From Anomaloglossus baeobatrachus (lineage: Eukaryota; Chordata; Amphibia; Anura; Aromobatidae), in assembly GCF_048569485.1 (NCBI RefSeq), contig NC_134357.1, positions 360,051,427 to 360,115,426 of the forward strand: a stretch of 64,000 nucleotides of DNA, read 5' to 3'. Positions within the stretch are counted from its first letter, which is position 1; the number at the start of each line of letters is the position of its first letter. The translations under genes and the position numbers were made by a program. The notes under the pieces were generated by a model. The model made no database searches. It saw only the letters and a program-made list of their open reading frames with translations, and had not been told where the DNA came from. This document shows, piece by piece, positions 22,706-35,148 of this stretch.

Positions 22706-24299
22706 TATCCCAAAATGAGTTGAAAAAGGACAGATGCTGTTGGAAAGGGGAACAGGTGTGTTGGAAAGGGGAAAAAAGTTTTGGTCCGTGGATTTGGTGG
22801 TTAAGCAACTGTAACATTTGCTGAAGAAACAACATCTGTTACAGTGGGACTGGCAGATTTGGATAAAGTGGTATATAATCTGTGACCGCTATATAACGAA
22901 AATTAATAAGAAAAGAAAGAGAAAGGTATATATCCCCATCAGCAGTCAGTGTCCACCGTGCTCCCAGTTGGAAAAGGAGAGGTTGGCAACTTGAAGGTTT
23001 GGTGGAGGATACAGAGCTGTGTGGCTATGAAACTAATAGTAGCCTGAACCGAGTTAGACGCCATTCGGATCTGGAGACTGTGAGCCCTGTTAGCGTCACA
23101 GGGTCCACATGCCCACCCAGCCCAGGAACTCCCTGTTAACAACACAGGGGCCATTGAGTACGCTGACCGTGTGCGTAGGGGCCACACCTGTGGACAGCAG
23201 GCGCATCAGCAGCAGCAGGCCTGTTAATGCCACTGGGCTGCACAAGCAGGACTGTTAGGACAGGAGCTGGTCTTAACCGTTCTGCGTTACCAACTGTGGT
23301 GGTGGCCTGCATCCACCACCCGATCCCTGCCTACCTCTGGCCTAAAGCCGCAATGGGTTCAACACATGGAGGTGTGCTCTTTCGGAGCATAATAGAAGAC
23401 TGCGCACCTCCTTGTTGGCTCCAGCCCCTTTTATAACCTGGGTCCGCCCCAAACCAGGGTGAACCACAATGCACCTCCTGGAGACAAAAGTAGAGTGACA
23501 CGTCATGAGTGGCATAACTAGCGTCCTATTTGGAAACGCAACTTCAATGATGACCTCATGGCTGCCATGACCCAAACACCTCACCAGTCATCGTCTGAGC
23601 ATCAATAATGCGGTGACAAGTCATAGGTGTGGGCCTCTGCAAGCCATTTGGGAGGACACCTGATGCCCTGTGGTCTATATGGGACCCCCACATCAGGGCC
23701 AGGGCCAAAGAGTTCATTACCGGACCTAGTCTCTGATGCAGGAAGTGCCTGAGCATGCTCAGTAGCATGAAATACAGTCTCTGAAAAAAGACTATCAGCT
23801 TTAGCATGGTGTCTATGCCCAAAACAGGACTTAGACCCGGCACGGAATGCAAGCACCTGTGCAAAGAGGCTTTTCACACTTAGTGTGGGAGCATGCGCTG
23901 TATCCCGAAATGAAAACTTAGCGTCAGAAATGGCACAGTCAGGCTGAGCATACTCACTAGGCGAAACACTGTAATTATGCTGCAGCTGGGGTACATCGGC
24001 ACACGCATGCGCACTAGCTGCCTCTCCACACTTAGACGTGGAGGGGAAATTTGTCTTGGAGATGCTGTCTATGAACAGAAGGAAAAGCTAAAGGAAGCCT
24101 GACTTTCTATCCCTCCGAATTATGAAATGCAGCAATGAATTCCATGAGTTTGCTATAACATTAGCGTAGCAAAATGTGCATGAGGGTGTGATGTAGAGGT
24201 GCTAGAAATAGCTTGTCACCAGTGGGGCACTAATGGAATACAACAGCCAGTTCTATGATGCCACAAAATGGCAGTATTTTGTGCTATCATTATAGCTTA
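22706..24299. other. Non-coding interior of the large hAT
   Basis: No gene seen. The end of this stretch (24,085-24,150: GGAAGCCTGACTTTCTATCCCTCC...GAAATGCAG) resembles 28,215-28,260, so related sequence flanks the satellite on both sides. From about 24,150 on, sequence drifts into diverged satellite units. Confidence 0.5.
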
Positions 24300-27200
24300 T
24301 TAAAAACAGAGCACGAGGTTGTCATGCAGAGGTGCTGCACATAGATTTGCAGTAGTGTGAATTGACAAAAGTACAATAGCCACGTTTAGGATACAACTAG
24401 GTACAGTGAGTGTTTGCTAGTAAAATTGCTTAGTTTAAAAAAGTTGTAGTGTGCAATGCAGGCAGACGTGCTATGCAAATGTCTTTGCACTAGTGGGACT
24501 ATAGCAAAGTCCAATAGCCACGTATAGGATGCCACTAGGTACACTGAGTGTGTGCTAGTATAATGGCTTCGTTATAATTTGTTGGAGTGTGCAACGCAGG
24601 CAGATGCGCTCTGCAAATGTCTTGGCACTAGTGGGACTATAGCAAAGTCCAATAGCCACGTATAGGATGCCACTAGGTACACTGACTGTTTGGTAGTATA
24701 ATGGCTGAGTTTAAAAAAGTTAGAGTGTGCAATGCAGGCAGACGTGCTGCAAATAACGTTCCAATACTGTGAATTGACAAAAGTACAATAGCCACGTTTA
24801 GGATGCCACTAGGTACACTGACTGTTTGCTAGTATAATGGCTGAGTTTAAAAAAGTTAGAGTGTGCAATGCAGGCAGACGTGCTGCAAATAACGTTCCAA
24901 TACTGTGAATTGACAAAAGTACAATAGCCACGTTTAGGATGCCACTAGGTACACTGACTGTTTGCTAGTATAATGGCTGAGTTTAAAAAAGTTAGAGTGT
25001 GCAATGCAGGCAGACGTGCTGCAAATAACGTTCCAATACTGTCAATTGACAAAAGTACAATAGCCACGTTTAGGATACAACTAGGTACAGTGAGTGTTTG
25101 CTAGTATAATGGCTGAGTTTAAAAAAGTTAGAGTGTGCAATGCAGGCAGACGTGCTGCAAATAACGTTCCAATACTGTGAATTGACAAAAGTACAATAGC
25201 CACGTTTAGGATGCCACTAGGTACAGTGAGTGTTTGCTAGTATAATGGCTGAGTTTAAAAAAGTTAGAGTGTGCAATGCAGGCAGACGTGCTGCAAATAA
25301 CGTTCCAATACTGTGAATTGACAAAAGTACAATAGCCACGTTTAGGATGCCACTAGGTACACTGACTGTTTGCTAGTATAATGGCTGAGTTTAAAAAAGT
25401 TAGAGTGTGCAATGCAGGCAGACGTGCTGCAAATAACGTTCCAATACTGTGAATTGACAAAAGTACAATAGCCACGTTTAGGATGCCACTAGGTACACTG
25501 ACTGTTTGCTAGTATAATGGCTGAGTTTAAAAAACTTGGAGTGTGCAATGCAGGCAGATGTGCTCTGCAAATGTCTTGGCACTAGTGGGACTATAGCAAA
25601 GTCCAATAGCCACGTATAGGATGCCACTAGGTACACTGAGTGTGTGCTAGTATAATGGCTTCGTTATAATTAGTTGGAGTGTGCAACGCAGGCAGATGCG
25701 CTCTGCAAATGTCTTGGCACTAGTGGGACTATAGCAAAGTCCAATAGCCACGTATAGGATGCCACTAGGTACACTGAGTGTTTGCTAGTATAATGGCTTC
25801 GTTATAATTAGTTGGAGTGTGCAACGCAGGCAGATGCGCTCTGCAAATGTCTTGGCCCTAGTGGGACTATAGCAAAGTCCAATAGCCACGTATAGGATGC
25901 CACTAGGTACACTGAGTGTTTGCTAGTATAATGGCTTAGTTATAATGAGTTGGAGTGTGCAACGCAGGCAGATGCGCTCTGCAAATGTCTTGGCACTAGT
26001 GGGACTATAGCAAAGTCCAATAGCCACGTATAGGATGCCACTAGGTACACTGAGTGTTTGCTAGTATAATGGCTTAGTTATAATGAGTTGGAGTGTGCAA
26101 CGCAGGCAGATGCGCTCTGCAAATGTCTTGGCACTAGTGGGACTATAGCAAAGTCCAATAGCCACGTATAGGATGCCACTAGGTACACTGAGTGTTTGCT
26201 AGTATAATGGCTTCGTTATAATTTGTTGGAGTGTGCAACGCAGGCAGATGCGCTCTGCAAATGTCTTGGCACTAGTGGGACTATAGCAAAGTCCAATAGC
26301 CACGTATAGGATGCCACTAGGTACACTGAGTGTTTGCTAGTATAATGGCTTCGTTATAATTAGTTGGAGTGTGCAACGCAGGCAGATGCGCTCTGCAAAT
26401 GTCTTGGCACTAGTGGGACTATAGCAAAGTCCAATAGCCACGTATAGGATGCCACTAGGTACACTGAGTGTTTGCTAGTATAATGGCTTCGTTATAATTT
26501 GTTGGAGTGTGCAACGCAGGCAGATGCGCTCTGCAAATGTCTTGGCACTAGTGGGACTATAGCAAAGTCCAATAGCCACGTATAGGATGCCACTAGGTAC
26601 ACTGAGTGTTTGCTAGTATAATGGCTTCGTTATAATTAGTTGGAGTGTGCAACGCAGGCAGATGCGCTCTGCAAATGTCTTGGCACTAGTGGGACTATAG
26701 CAAAGTCCAATAGCCACGTATAGGATGCCACTAGGTACACTGAGTGTTTTCTAGTATAATGGCTGAGTTTAAAAAACTTGGAGTGTGCAATGCAGGCAGA
26801 TGTGCTCTGCTAATGTCTTTGCACTAGTGGGACTATAGCAAAGTCCAATAGCCACGTATAGGATGCCACTAGGTACACTGAGTGTTTGCTAGTATAATTG
26901 CTTAGTTTAAAAAAGTTGGAGTGTGCAATGCAGGCAGATGTGCTCTGCAAATGTCTTTGCACTAGTGGGACTATAGCAAAGTCCAATAGCCACGTATAGG
27001 ATGCCACTAGGTACACTGAGTGTGTGCTAGTATAATGGCTTCGTTATAATTAGTTGGAGTGTGCAACGCAGGCAGATGCGCTCTGCAAATGTCTTGGCAC
27101 TAGTGGGACTATAGCAAAGTCCAATAGCCACGTATAGGATGCCACTAGGTACACTGAGTGTTTGCTAGTATAATGGCTTCGTTATAATTTGTTGGAGTGT

Positions 27201-28175
27201 GCAACGCAGGCAGATGCGCTCTGCAAATGTCTTGGCACAAGTGGGACTATAGCAAAGTCCAATAGCCACGTATAGGATGCCACTAGGTACACTGAGTGTT
27301 TGCTAGTATAATGGCTTCGTTATAATTAGATGGAGTGTGCAACGCAGGCAGATGCGCTCTGCAAATGTCTTGGCCCTAGTGGGACTATAGCAAAGTCCAA
27401 TAGCCACGTATAGGATGCCACTAGGTACACTGTGTGTTTGCTAGTATAATGGCTGAGTTTAAAAAACTTGGAGTGTGCAATGCAGGCAGATGTGCTCTGC
27501 TAATGTCTTTGCACTAGTGGGACTATAGCAAAGTCCAATAGCCACGTATAGGATGCCACTAGGTACACTGAGTGTGTGCTAGTATAATGGCTTAGTTATA
27601 ATTCGTTGGAGTGTGCAACGCAGGCAGACGTGCTGCAAATGTCTTGGCACTAGTGGGACTATAGCAAAGTCCAATAGCCACGTATAGGATGCCACTAGGT
27701 ACACTGAGTGTTTGCTAGTATAATGGCTTCGTTATAATTTGTTGGAGTGTGCAACGCAGGCAGATGCGCTCTGCAAATGTCTTGGCCCTAGTGGGACTAT
27801 AGCAAAGTCCAATAGCCACGTATAGGATGCCACTAGGTACACTGAGTGTTTGCTAGTATAATGGCTGAGTTTAAAAAACTTGGAGTGTGCAATGCAGGCA
27901 GATGTGCTCTGCTAATGTCTTTGCACTAGTGGGACTATAGCAAAGTCCAATAGCCACGTATAGGATGCCACTAGGTACACTGAGTGTTTGCTAGTAAAAT
28001 TGCTTAGTTTAAAAAACTTGGAGTGTGCAATGCAGGCAGATGTGCTCTGCAAATGTCTTTGCACTAGTGGGACTATAGCAAAGTCCAATAGCCACAGATA
28101 GGATGCCACTAGGTACACTGAGTGTTTGCTAGTATAATGGCTTACTTAGAATGAGTTGGAGTGTGCAGAGGACAA
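24300..28175 (+). repeat. 136/138-bp satellite array, about 28 units in two subtypes
   Basis: The unit contains GAGTGTGCAA(C/T)GCAGGCAGA, AATAGCCACGT(A/T)TAGGATGCCA and TAGGTACACTGA(G/C)TGTTTGCT. One subtype (136 bp; GCTGCAAATAACGTTCCAATACTG) fills about 24,700-25,540. The other (138 bp; GCAAATGTCTTGGCACTAGTG) fills most of the rest, with a minor TTTGCACTAG variant interspersed. Neighbouring units within a block are near identical, which indicates recent local homogenisation. It lies wholly inside the hAT element. Confidence 0.95.
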
Positions 28176-28961
28176 GAGGGTACAGTGGCAGGATTGTGGT
28201 GCTCTGGGTAGAGGAATGGAAGCCTGCCTTTCTATTCCCTCCTAATGGTGAAATGCAGGGAGGAAATCCCTGACCTGGGCTACACAGACGCTGTTGCTGT
28301 TTGCAGGACCTGTCACCTATGGCTCTCTAACCCTGCCGGTACGAGCCCTTAAAAGGACTGCTAGAATGTGCTCTCCCTAAGCTGTCTAACGCTGTGTATG
28401 CAGCGCATACAGCTGTATCGGCGATAGGACAAAGGACGGAACTGCGACAGTGATGTCTGACACCAAAGACGCAGAAGGCAGATAATGGCGATCGTGAAGA
28501 AAATGTCCGGTTTTATAATGCAGGGACATGTGACATGCAGATCCTATCACACATGCCGTTGCTTCTCTGCCTCAAAGTCCACTTAGGTGTGTGTGTGTCT
28601 GTGATTGGCTGACATGCTGGCCAGCCCCACAAGACGCGCGCGCTTAGGGAAGGAAGACAAGAAAAAAAAAAAAAAAAATGGCGATCGCCATTATAGAAAC
28701 AGCAGTGATCTGAAGGCGCTGTTCACGCACACTATACACTGAAATGTGATAATAGTTTGATTCACAGAGTGACTTACACTATTACAGCAGAAACCAAGCT
28801 AAGATTTAGCTGTTTTTTGGCTGCTAGAACCGTTCTCGAACGTTTCTAGAACTATCGAGCTTTTGCAAAAAGCTCGAGTTCTAGTTCGATCTAGAACATG
28901 CCCCAAAATCACTCGAGCCTAGAACTGGAGAACCACGAACCACGAACCGCGCTCAACTCTA
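28176..28961 (+). repeat. Right arm and inverted terminus of the large hAT
   Basis: Non-coding, with an A-run at about 28,662-28,678 and palindromic TCGAG/TTCTAGAAC motifs at 28,840-28,930. It ends in CGCGCTCAACTCTA, which pairs with the left terminus. Confidence 0.75.
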
Positions 28962-29012
28962 CCCAGGACCCCAGCGCTGCAAGACTGCAGTGCTAACCAC
29001 TGAGCCACCGTG
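28962..29012 (+). mobile_element. SINE-like interspersed repeat, 3' part
   Basis: CCCAGGACCCCAGCGCTGCAAG through GCTAACCACTGAGCCACCGTGC completes the repeat begun at 12,156. Its first 8 bases are the hAT target duplication. Confidence 0.7.
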
Positions 29013-29484
29013 CTGATCCTGTCCTGCCTGATATTCCATGACTTGCATCCCTGAACCCTGGGGCCAGCTGCTGCAGTCCAGGGATTGCACTTGAGTAGTA
29101 CCTGATGTCTACCAGCAGCCAAGTCCAATCTCACCAACAGAGACTCTGGTAAATACTCGGTAGGCACTTAGTCATGCCCCTCCAGAGTAGGCCCGGCTTA
29201 TGGCGCAGTGGGTCCACACCCATGTGCATTACAGATATGGTGATATGGTACAGGAGGATACCCTGATGTAACTAGGTCCACAAAATCTACAGCATCGGTA
29301 GCACATGTGCTGTCCCAGGGTCCAACTCGGTCCCAGCCTCCACAAGGTTCACCCAGTGTGCCATCAGGGAAATGTAGCATCCATGGCCACAAACACTTGT
29401 TCATGTGTTGCACGTTAAGTGGACCTTCCCAGTAATTGCGTTGATCAGGGCACAGGAGATGTTATGGGACACATGTTGGTTTAA
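29013..29484. other. No gene recognised
   Basis: Sequence resembling old repeat or untranslated DNA. A short block (GGTAGGCACTTAGTCATGCCCCTCC, ~29,160) resembles the complement of 7,990-8,030. No domain seen. Confidence 0.3.
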
Positions 29485-30240
29485 GGTGAGGATGGTACAC
29501 CAGGAAAAATAGCAGCAGTTGGGGACCAAGTATTGAGTGATGACCGCCACCATGAATTTGCGGAAAACTTCAATATCCACAAGCCTAAACTACAACATTT
29601 CCAGGCCAAGCAGTCTAGAAGGGTGCCCTTTAGCATTTGGGTCTGTGGGTGGGTGACTGGGTAGTTATGTTTGCGTTCCAACGCCTGGGGTGTGGACAGC
29701 TAAATGCTGCACTGAGACAAAGAATTGGACATGGTTGCTGATGGTGCTTGTGAATGTGTAACACCATTTGCAGGGTGGGAGACATCCATGCATATGTCCT
29801 GGACAAGGATTTGCAAGCACATAGCATAGGTGAAGAGGCAGTGGTGTCACCTGCAGACACTGATTGTAGAACCAGGAGATTGATTCACCTAGATGGCTGC
29901 TTTTATGACCTGTGCCTGAGCATGCTGGTGGTCGTGGTCAGACTGACAGTGGTCAGGCAGCATCTGCTCTTGGTATGGCACATTCTTTTTTCATCTGAAC
30001 TTACTGTAAAAAAGCACCAGACTGGGGAACATGTAATCTTTGGCCTGGGAACTTGCCACGTGTGGGAACAGTTGCCTGTTTTCTCCCTCTGGCCACCCCA
30101 CTGCCTCTTCCTGCCTTTTGCTTTGCTATGGATCTCTCCCCTCTGCACTGCTGTCCTCGCTCTGCGTCGCACCCTCCCAAGTTGGGTTAGTGACTTTAAC
30201 GTCTACCACCTCGTCTTCCACTTCCGCACTCTAGTCCTCT
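29485..30240 (-). pseudogene. Degraded hAT transposase with BED-finger remnant
   Basis: On the minus strand, 30,095-29,905 gives SPVWCFFTVSSDEKRMC...TTTTSMLRH, which is a BED-finger outline (aromatic pair, Cys, and a TTSML-H helix start). 29,650-29,490 gives a Leu-rich stretch similar to the start of a hAT core. Frames change several times. It is a different hAT from the one at 12.4-29 kb and lies just outside it; no termini seen. Confidence 0.5.
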
Positions 30241-30295
30241 GACTTGATGACTTAACATCACTTGTTGGCATCTGTGTCTTATCATCATCTACCTC

Positions 30296-30790
30296 TACAA
30301 ATGGATAGTGATCCTAAACACACGTCAAACTACACAATAGACTACCGCAAGCTAAAGGTTTTACAATGGCCTTCACAGTCCCCTGAGGTGAACATCATTG
30401 AAAATCTGTGGCTAGACCTCAAAAGAGCAGTGTATGTAAGATGACCCAGAAATCTCAAAGAACAGAAAGACTTTTCCAAGGAAGAATGGATGAAATCCCT
30501 CAAACAAGAATTAAAAGACTCTTGGCTGGTTGCAAAAAGTGTTTACAAGCTGTGATACTTGCCAAATGGGGTGCTACTAGGTACTAACCATGCAGGGTGC
30601 CCAATCTTTTGCATTGGCACATTGTCCTTTTTTGTTAATTTTAAAATGTAAAAGATAATAATGTATTTTTTGTCTAACATACAAAGGAAAAGTGTCCTCT
30701 TTACGTTTATGCCTTTTAGAGATCATTTCATCTTCAACTTGTTCAACTGTTCATAATAACAGTAATTTTGACTCCCCCCCTCCCCAAAAA
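30296..30790 (+). mobile_element. Tc1-like transposon, 3' fragment
   Basis: Codes MDSDPKHTSNYTIDY...VLQWPSQSPE and NIIENLWLDLKR, the last part of a Tc1 DDE domain (QWPSQSP and IENLW blocks), with later stops. It then runs through the 3' non-coding region (CTACTAGGTACTAACCATGCAGGGTGCCC) to about 30,775. Same family as 33,735-35,148. 5'-truncated. Confidence 0.75.
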
Positions 30791-31637
30791 AAATAATAAA
30801 TAAAACAATGTGCATGCCCCTGTGTTCATCTGTGAAAAAGTCAGACAATACTATGATGACATCTTAGCACTATTTGTTCTTCACTGTTTCCTAACAAAAG
30901 CTTGAGAGAAGTCAATGTAATGGTTCTTTTCTTTTTTACATATGAGAAAAACTGATGAAACATTGATTTTAAAACTAACACTGGCCCCAAACCCTGATAA
31001 AAATCTCATAGAGCACACTGATGGAAATCTTTCCATTTTTTATTTTTACATATGAGAAAAAAAGTAGACTTCTGATTGAGAGATTAAGATGCTGCATATC
31101 TTATTAATGTATTAAATTCATGAAACTCAGAATTTAGCTTTTACAAACATAAACTTGAAACATTAAACTTGGCTCAACTTAGCTACCTAAACTACAACCA
31201 ACCGTGACTCCAAGCACATAAACCCTTCACATCTGGAGGTTTACATTTATCCTTCTGTTTATCAGAACGATTTCCTTGTTAAATCCTATTCATCCCTAAG
31301 ATTAAATCTCTTTGAAATAAAATCCAATTTTTTATGTCCAGAGCTTCTATATACCTCCTGAACTGATTATCATGCTCTGCTGGATGAGAGGTTAAAACAA
31401 TAGACATGTCTTGAGGTGATTAACAATACAAAAGATGGAATGAAGAACAATTTGAGAATTTGTAACAAGAATGTTTCATACAATGTTATTGAAATTACTG
31501 GTTATTAAGTTAAACATAACATTCTCCCTTGGTGTGACGAAAGCGTTACAGTCACTAAAGTGACATGAAAGACAAGAAAATAAATTCCATTCATTAAACG
31601 ACAAGTGATCTTTTCATTAAATGTTTTATTTTCTATG
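30791..31637. other. No recognisable feature
   Basis: AT-rich, no coding signal; possibly unique intergenic DNA. Confidence 0.35.
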
Positions 31638-32289
31638 TGTCACGGTTCCAATTTGCGCAGAATCTTGTGTGAGGTACTGTTATGCAGCTCCACGCAGACC
31701 CTTTTGCCTTGAGATGCTCGGCTGTTTTGCACTCCTGTGAACGAGTTGTTTCTCTGCATTGGGTCCGTTGCTGGTTCTGGGAGGGGCTTGCTCACATGCT
31801 CCTTGTTCCGGGTAATTTCTCTGCTTTATCAGGGAGCATGCTCTCCCAGAATGACACCAGTCGTATTGCCTGGTTCAGCAGTAAGTGCTTTCAGCTCCTG
31901 TTTGTGTCTGGTTCTGATCTTGGCTACGCGACCCTAGACTGTTACTGACTCTGCTTTCCCCACTCCACTTAACCTTGTCGTTACCTCCTGGCTTCTGACC
32001 TCGGACCTCCTCCTGACCTCAGCTCTGCCTGCTCCCTGTATCCCATACATACTCTCCTGGTATCCTGACCCCTGGCCTGTATCTTGACCTTGTTTCTGCC
32101 TGCTCCCTGTGTGTTGTCATGTGCTCGTGGTTTCTGATCCAGGCTTGTCTGACTCTCTCTCTGCTCACTCTGTACGCTAGAGATTCCAGCGCCATCTAGT
32201 GACAAACCTCATACTACGCCACATAGTGTCCAGTATTCCATCCAGCACCACCTAAAGACTAGTATCACTACTCCGTGCCAAGCATTACA
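31638..32289 (+). mobile_element. Solo LTR (probable)
   Basis: Starts TGTCACGGTTCC and ends AAGCATTACA (TG...CA). Flanks CTATG (31,633-31,637) and ATATG (32,290-32,294) agree at four of five bases, in keeping with an aged 5-bp duplication. The interior is rich in CTGACC/CTGCCTGCTCC. No internal region or partner LTR is nearby, so it is probably what remains after LTR-LTR recombination. Confidence 0.6.
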
Positions 32290-33519
32290 ATATGTATATG
32301 GATAGAAAAACAAGAAGCAATAAGTCTAGTAAATCCTACAAAAAACCTGTAGCAGTCTTACAAAATGTTACCCCATCCTAAACTTAGCACCCATCATCTA
32401 CAGCTCTTTTTTAATGAAAATGTACCTTTTTATATTTAAAAACTATAACCCAGCTTATTGCTGATTTATAAAGCAGCAGGAAACAATGTATTTGTGTCAA
32501 AAGAAAGTTACATATACAGAAACAGAACACAGGCAATATTACCAACTCTATTGGACACCATACCTAAAATATAACATATATTTCTTTCTAACTATTTAAT
32601 GATTTTAATAGGAAAAAAATGAAAGAAAAAAATGAAAATACAATTTTGTTCATAAATAAAAACATATTTGATGGCGGCACAACCCCTTTAAAGTCAAAAG
32701 CCAACTTATAAATAGTTTGAAGTATGACAATTAATTGAAGGCATTTAACGTCCCATATCCCATAACTTATCATTTTCTAAAAATCCTAGTTTATTTGATG
32801 AAAAGGTTGAAGATGGCTTTAGATGTTCTGATATATTACATTGGGGGTGTCAAAAAAGTGCTGCAGTGGCTGTAATCCGCCGAAATAACTGATAGAATGA
32901 AGACAGTGTGACTAATACAAACTTAACCCCAGATGTAGTGTCCTTGAAATAACTCTTGGTCATTTGCATTAATCAGCAGCTTCATATTTCTTTCTGGCGT
33001 GCTTTGAATTAGATGCTTTGCACAACCGGCAAAGGCTGAGGATCTGGGCACCTTATGTCTCTTCCCAAAAAATTTCAGAAGCTTCTCCGAAGTTTCCATG
33101 TGACAGGCTGACACTGAGAAGAACCAGATCTGTTAAAATACTTGGGCACATCCAACTTTCCGACAGTCTGGTACTTAGCCGTAATGTGACACATAGCAGA
33201 CTCTTCTTTCTAGAAAGCAGCAGAAAAATGGCTCAGACCTTGTCAACCTGTTCTGAATTACTAACCACATATTTATTTCCCTTTCCTTATGCAGAGCTCG
33301 GCAACATTTATAGTTTAACATCATCAATCTTGTCATTATTTTTTACAGTTTAACTTATATCAGTTTTAGGAGCACCTGGTCATGTTAATGCCTATGTTTA
33401 TTATGTTTATATGGCTTTAGCAAAACTATAATAATTCACATAGTTTTAGATTATGTTAAAGCTTTTCTCTTTAAAGCTTAACATTTTGTGCTTCAGTATT
33501 GTACTTCCTCTTAATTGTC
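32290..33519. other. No recognisable feature
   Basis: AT-rich; a few short open frames of about 60-110 codons without domain signal. Possibly unique DNA. Confidence 0.35.
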
Positions 33520-33734
33520 TATTTTAGGCTAGGGTTACACGACGAAATGTGTCTTGTGACACTGAAAATGCAGTTTTGCAATGTAAAATCACAATGTCCT
33601 TCTGTGTTGCACTGTGACTTGCGACCTGCTGAGACTACGACACAGATTCAGAAATGTTTTCAAAAGTATTGCATTTTCTATTTTCTAAGGTTGGTTGAAA
33701 GTTATATGTGACTCACTTCAACTTTAGCAAGTTA
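33520..33734. other. MITE-like left end, cut by a Tc1 element
   Basis: Begins GGCTAGGGTTACACGACGAAATGTG, the style of a Harbinger-like terminus, and has no matching right end before the Tc1 begins. Confidence 0.3.
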
Positions 33735-35148
33735 TAGTGGCATGTAAAAGTTTGGGCACCCCTGGTCAAAATTACTGTTATTGTAAACAGTTACGGTAAG
33801 CAAGTTCAAGATGAAATGATCTTTAAAAGGCATAAAGTTAAAGATTACACATTTCATATGTATTTTAGGCAAAAAAAAAAATATGGCCACGTTTTACATT
33901 TTAAAATTAGGAAAAAAGGAAAATGGGTTTATGCAAAAGTTTGGGCATCCTTGGAGACTTGTGTGCTCAGATAACCTTATGTTTCATACCTTCGTTAGCC
34001 TGTTAGAGCTATGACTTGTTCACTATCATCGTCAGAAAAGGCCAGGTGATTCAAATTTCACAGCTGTATAAAATCCCAGCCTCTTCGAACCTTGTGCCAA
34101 AACACAGCAGCCATGCGTTTTTCTAAACAGCTGCCTAGCACTCTGAACATAGAAATGGTGGAGGACCACAAAGTAGGTGAAGGCTATAAGAAGATAGCAA
34201 AGCGTTTTCAAGTTTCCCTTTTCTCAGTTTGAAATGAAATTTTAACAAGAACATTGGAGGTCAAGATATGGTCTGGAAGACCAAGCAAAATTTTTGTGGG
34301 AGCTGCTTATATGATTGCTAGAGAGGAAATCTTATGAGAAAACATCTCCTGCACCCTCACCATAAAATATAGCGTTAGAAGTATGTATTGAACATCTAAA
34401 CAAGCCTCATACATTTGGAAACAAGTCCTGTGGATCAATAAGGTTAAAAGAGAAGTTTGTCCACAATGATCAAAGGTATGTTTGAAGGAAAAAAGGCACA
34501 GAATTTAAGGAAAAGAACATCTCGCCAACCATTAAACATGGAGGTGAATCAATCATACTTTGGAGTTGTGTTGCAGCCAATGGCACAAATTGATTTAATG
34601 AAATATCAACATATTTTTAATTCAAACACAACACTATCTGTAAAAAAGCTGACATTGAAAAGAGTATAGCTTCTTCAAATGGATAATGATCCTAAACACA
34701 AGTCAAAATCCACAATAGACTTCCTCAAAAGGCACAAGCTGAAGGCTTTAAAATGGCCCTCACAGTCCCCCTGATCTAAACATCATTGAAGATCTGTGCC
34801 TAAATCTCAAAAGAGCAGTGCATGCAAGACAAGCCAGGAATCTCACAGAACTGGAAGACTTTACCAAGGAAGAATTGATGAAAATCCCTCAAACAAGAAT
34901 TGAAAGACTCTTGGCTGGCTACAAAAAGCGTTTACAAAGTGTGATACTTGCCAAAAGGGGTGCTACTAGGTACTAACCATGCAGGGTGCCCAAACGTTTG
35001 TACCAGCTTATTTTAATTTATTGCTAATTTAAAAATGTAAAAGATTAAGGTAAAATGTTGGCCTATAATACAAAGCAAATGTGTCATCTTTATATTTATG
35101 CCTTTTAGAGATAATTTCATCTTTATCTTGCTTAACTGTTGACAATAA
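33735..35148 (+). mobile_element. Degraded Tc1-like transposon
   Basis: The left terminus GTGGCATGTAAAAGTTTGGGCACCCCTGG is followed by a transposase pseudogene from about 34,112 to 34,975. An N-terminal helix-turn-helix outline can be read (MRFSKQLPSTLNIEMVEDH, YKKIAKRFQVS), as can the late block NIIEDLCLNLKRAVHARQ and a tail ending ILAKRGATRY. Several stops and deletions lie between. The right terminus is missing because the next Tc1 begins at a TA within it. Confidence 0.75.

Larger units (their letters stand above)
12381..28961 (+). mobile_element. Giant composite hAT transposon (16.6 kb) with internal satellites
   Basis: The left end TAGAGATGAGCG (12381-12392) pairs with the right end, minus strand TAGAGTTGAGCG (28950-28961), 11 of 12 bases. 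Both ends are flanked by CCCAGGAC (12373-12380 and 28962-28969), a perfect 8-bp target duplication as expected for hAT. Removing the element and one duplication restores a continuous SINE-like repeat. Order inside: left terminal region, transposase C-terminal remnant, 220-bp array, transposase copy A, copy B, inverted fragment, non-coding DNA, 136/138-bp satellite, right arm. Only copy A is near full length and it is broken, so the element cannot supply its own transposase. Confidence 0.85.

Noticed and set aside
24300-28175. Regular repeats resembling a CRISPR array
   Set aside because: Whole 136/138-bp units are repeated with no unique spacers, in eukaryotic DNA; a satellite.
29754-30242. 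162-codon plus-strand frame rich in Leu/Phe
   Set aside because: It is the shadow of a decayed hAT BED-finger region on the minus strand.
33018-33353. 111-codon frame as a possible host exon
   Set aside because: No domain, no convincing splice sites with coding phase, and no similarity I recognise.
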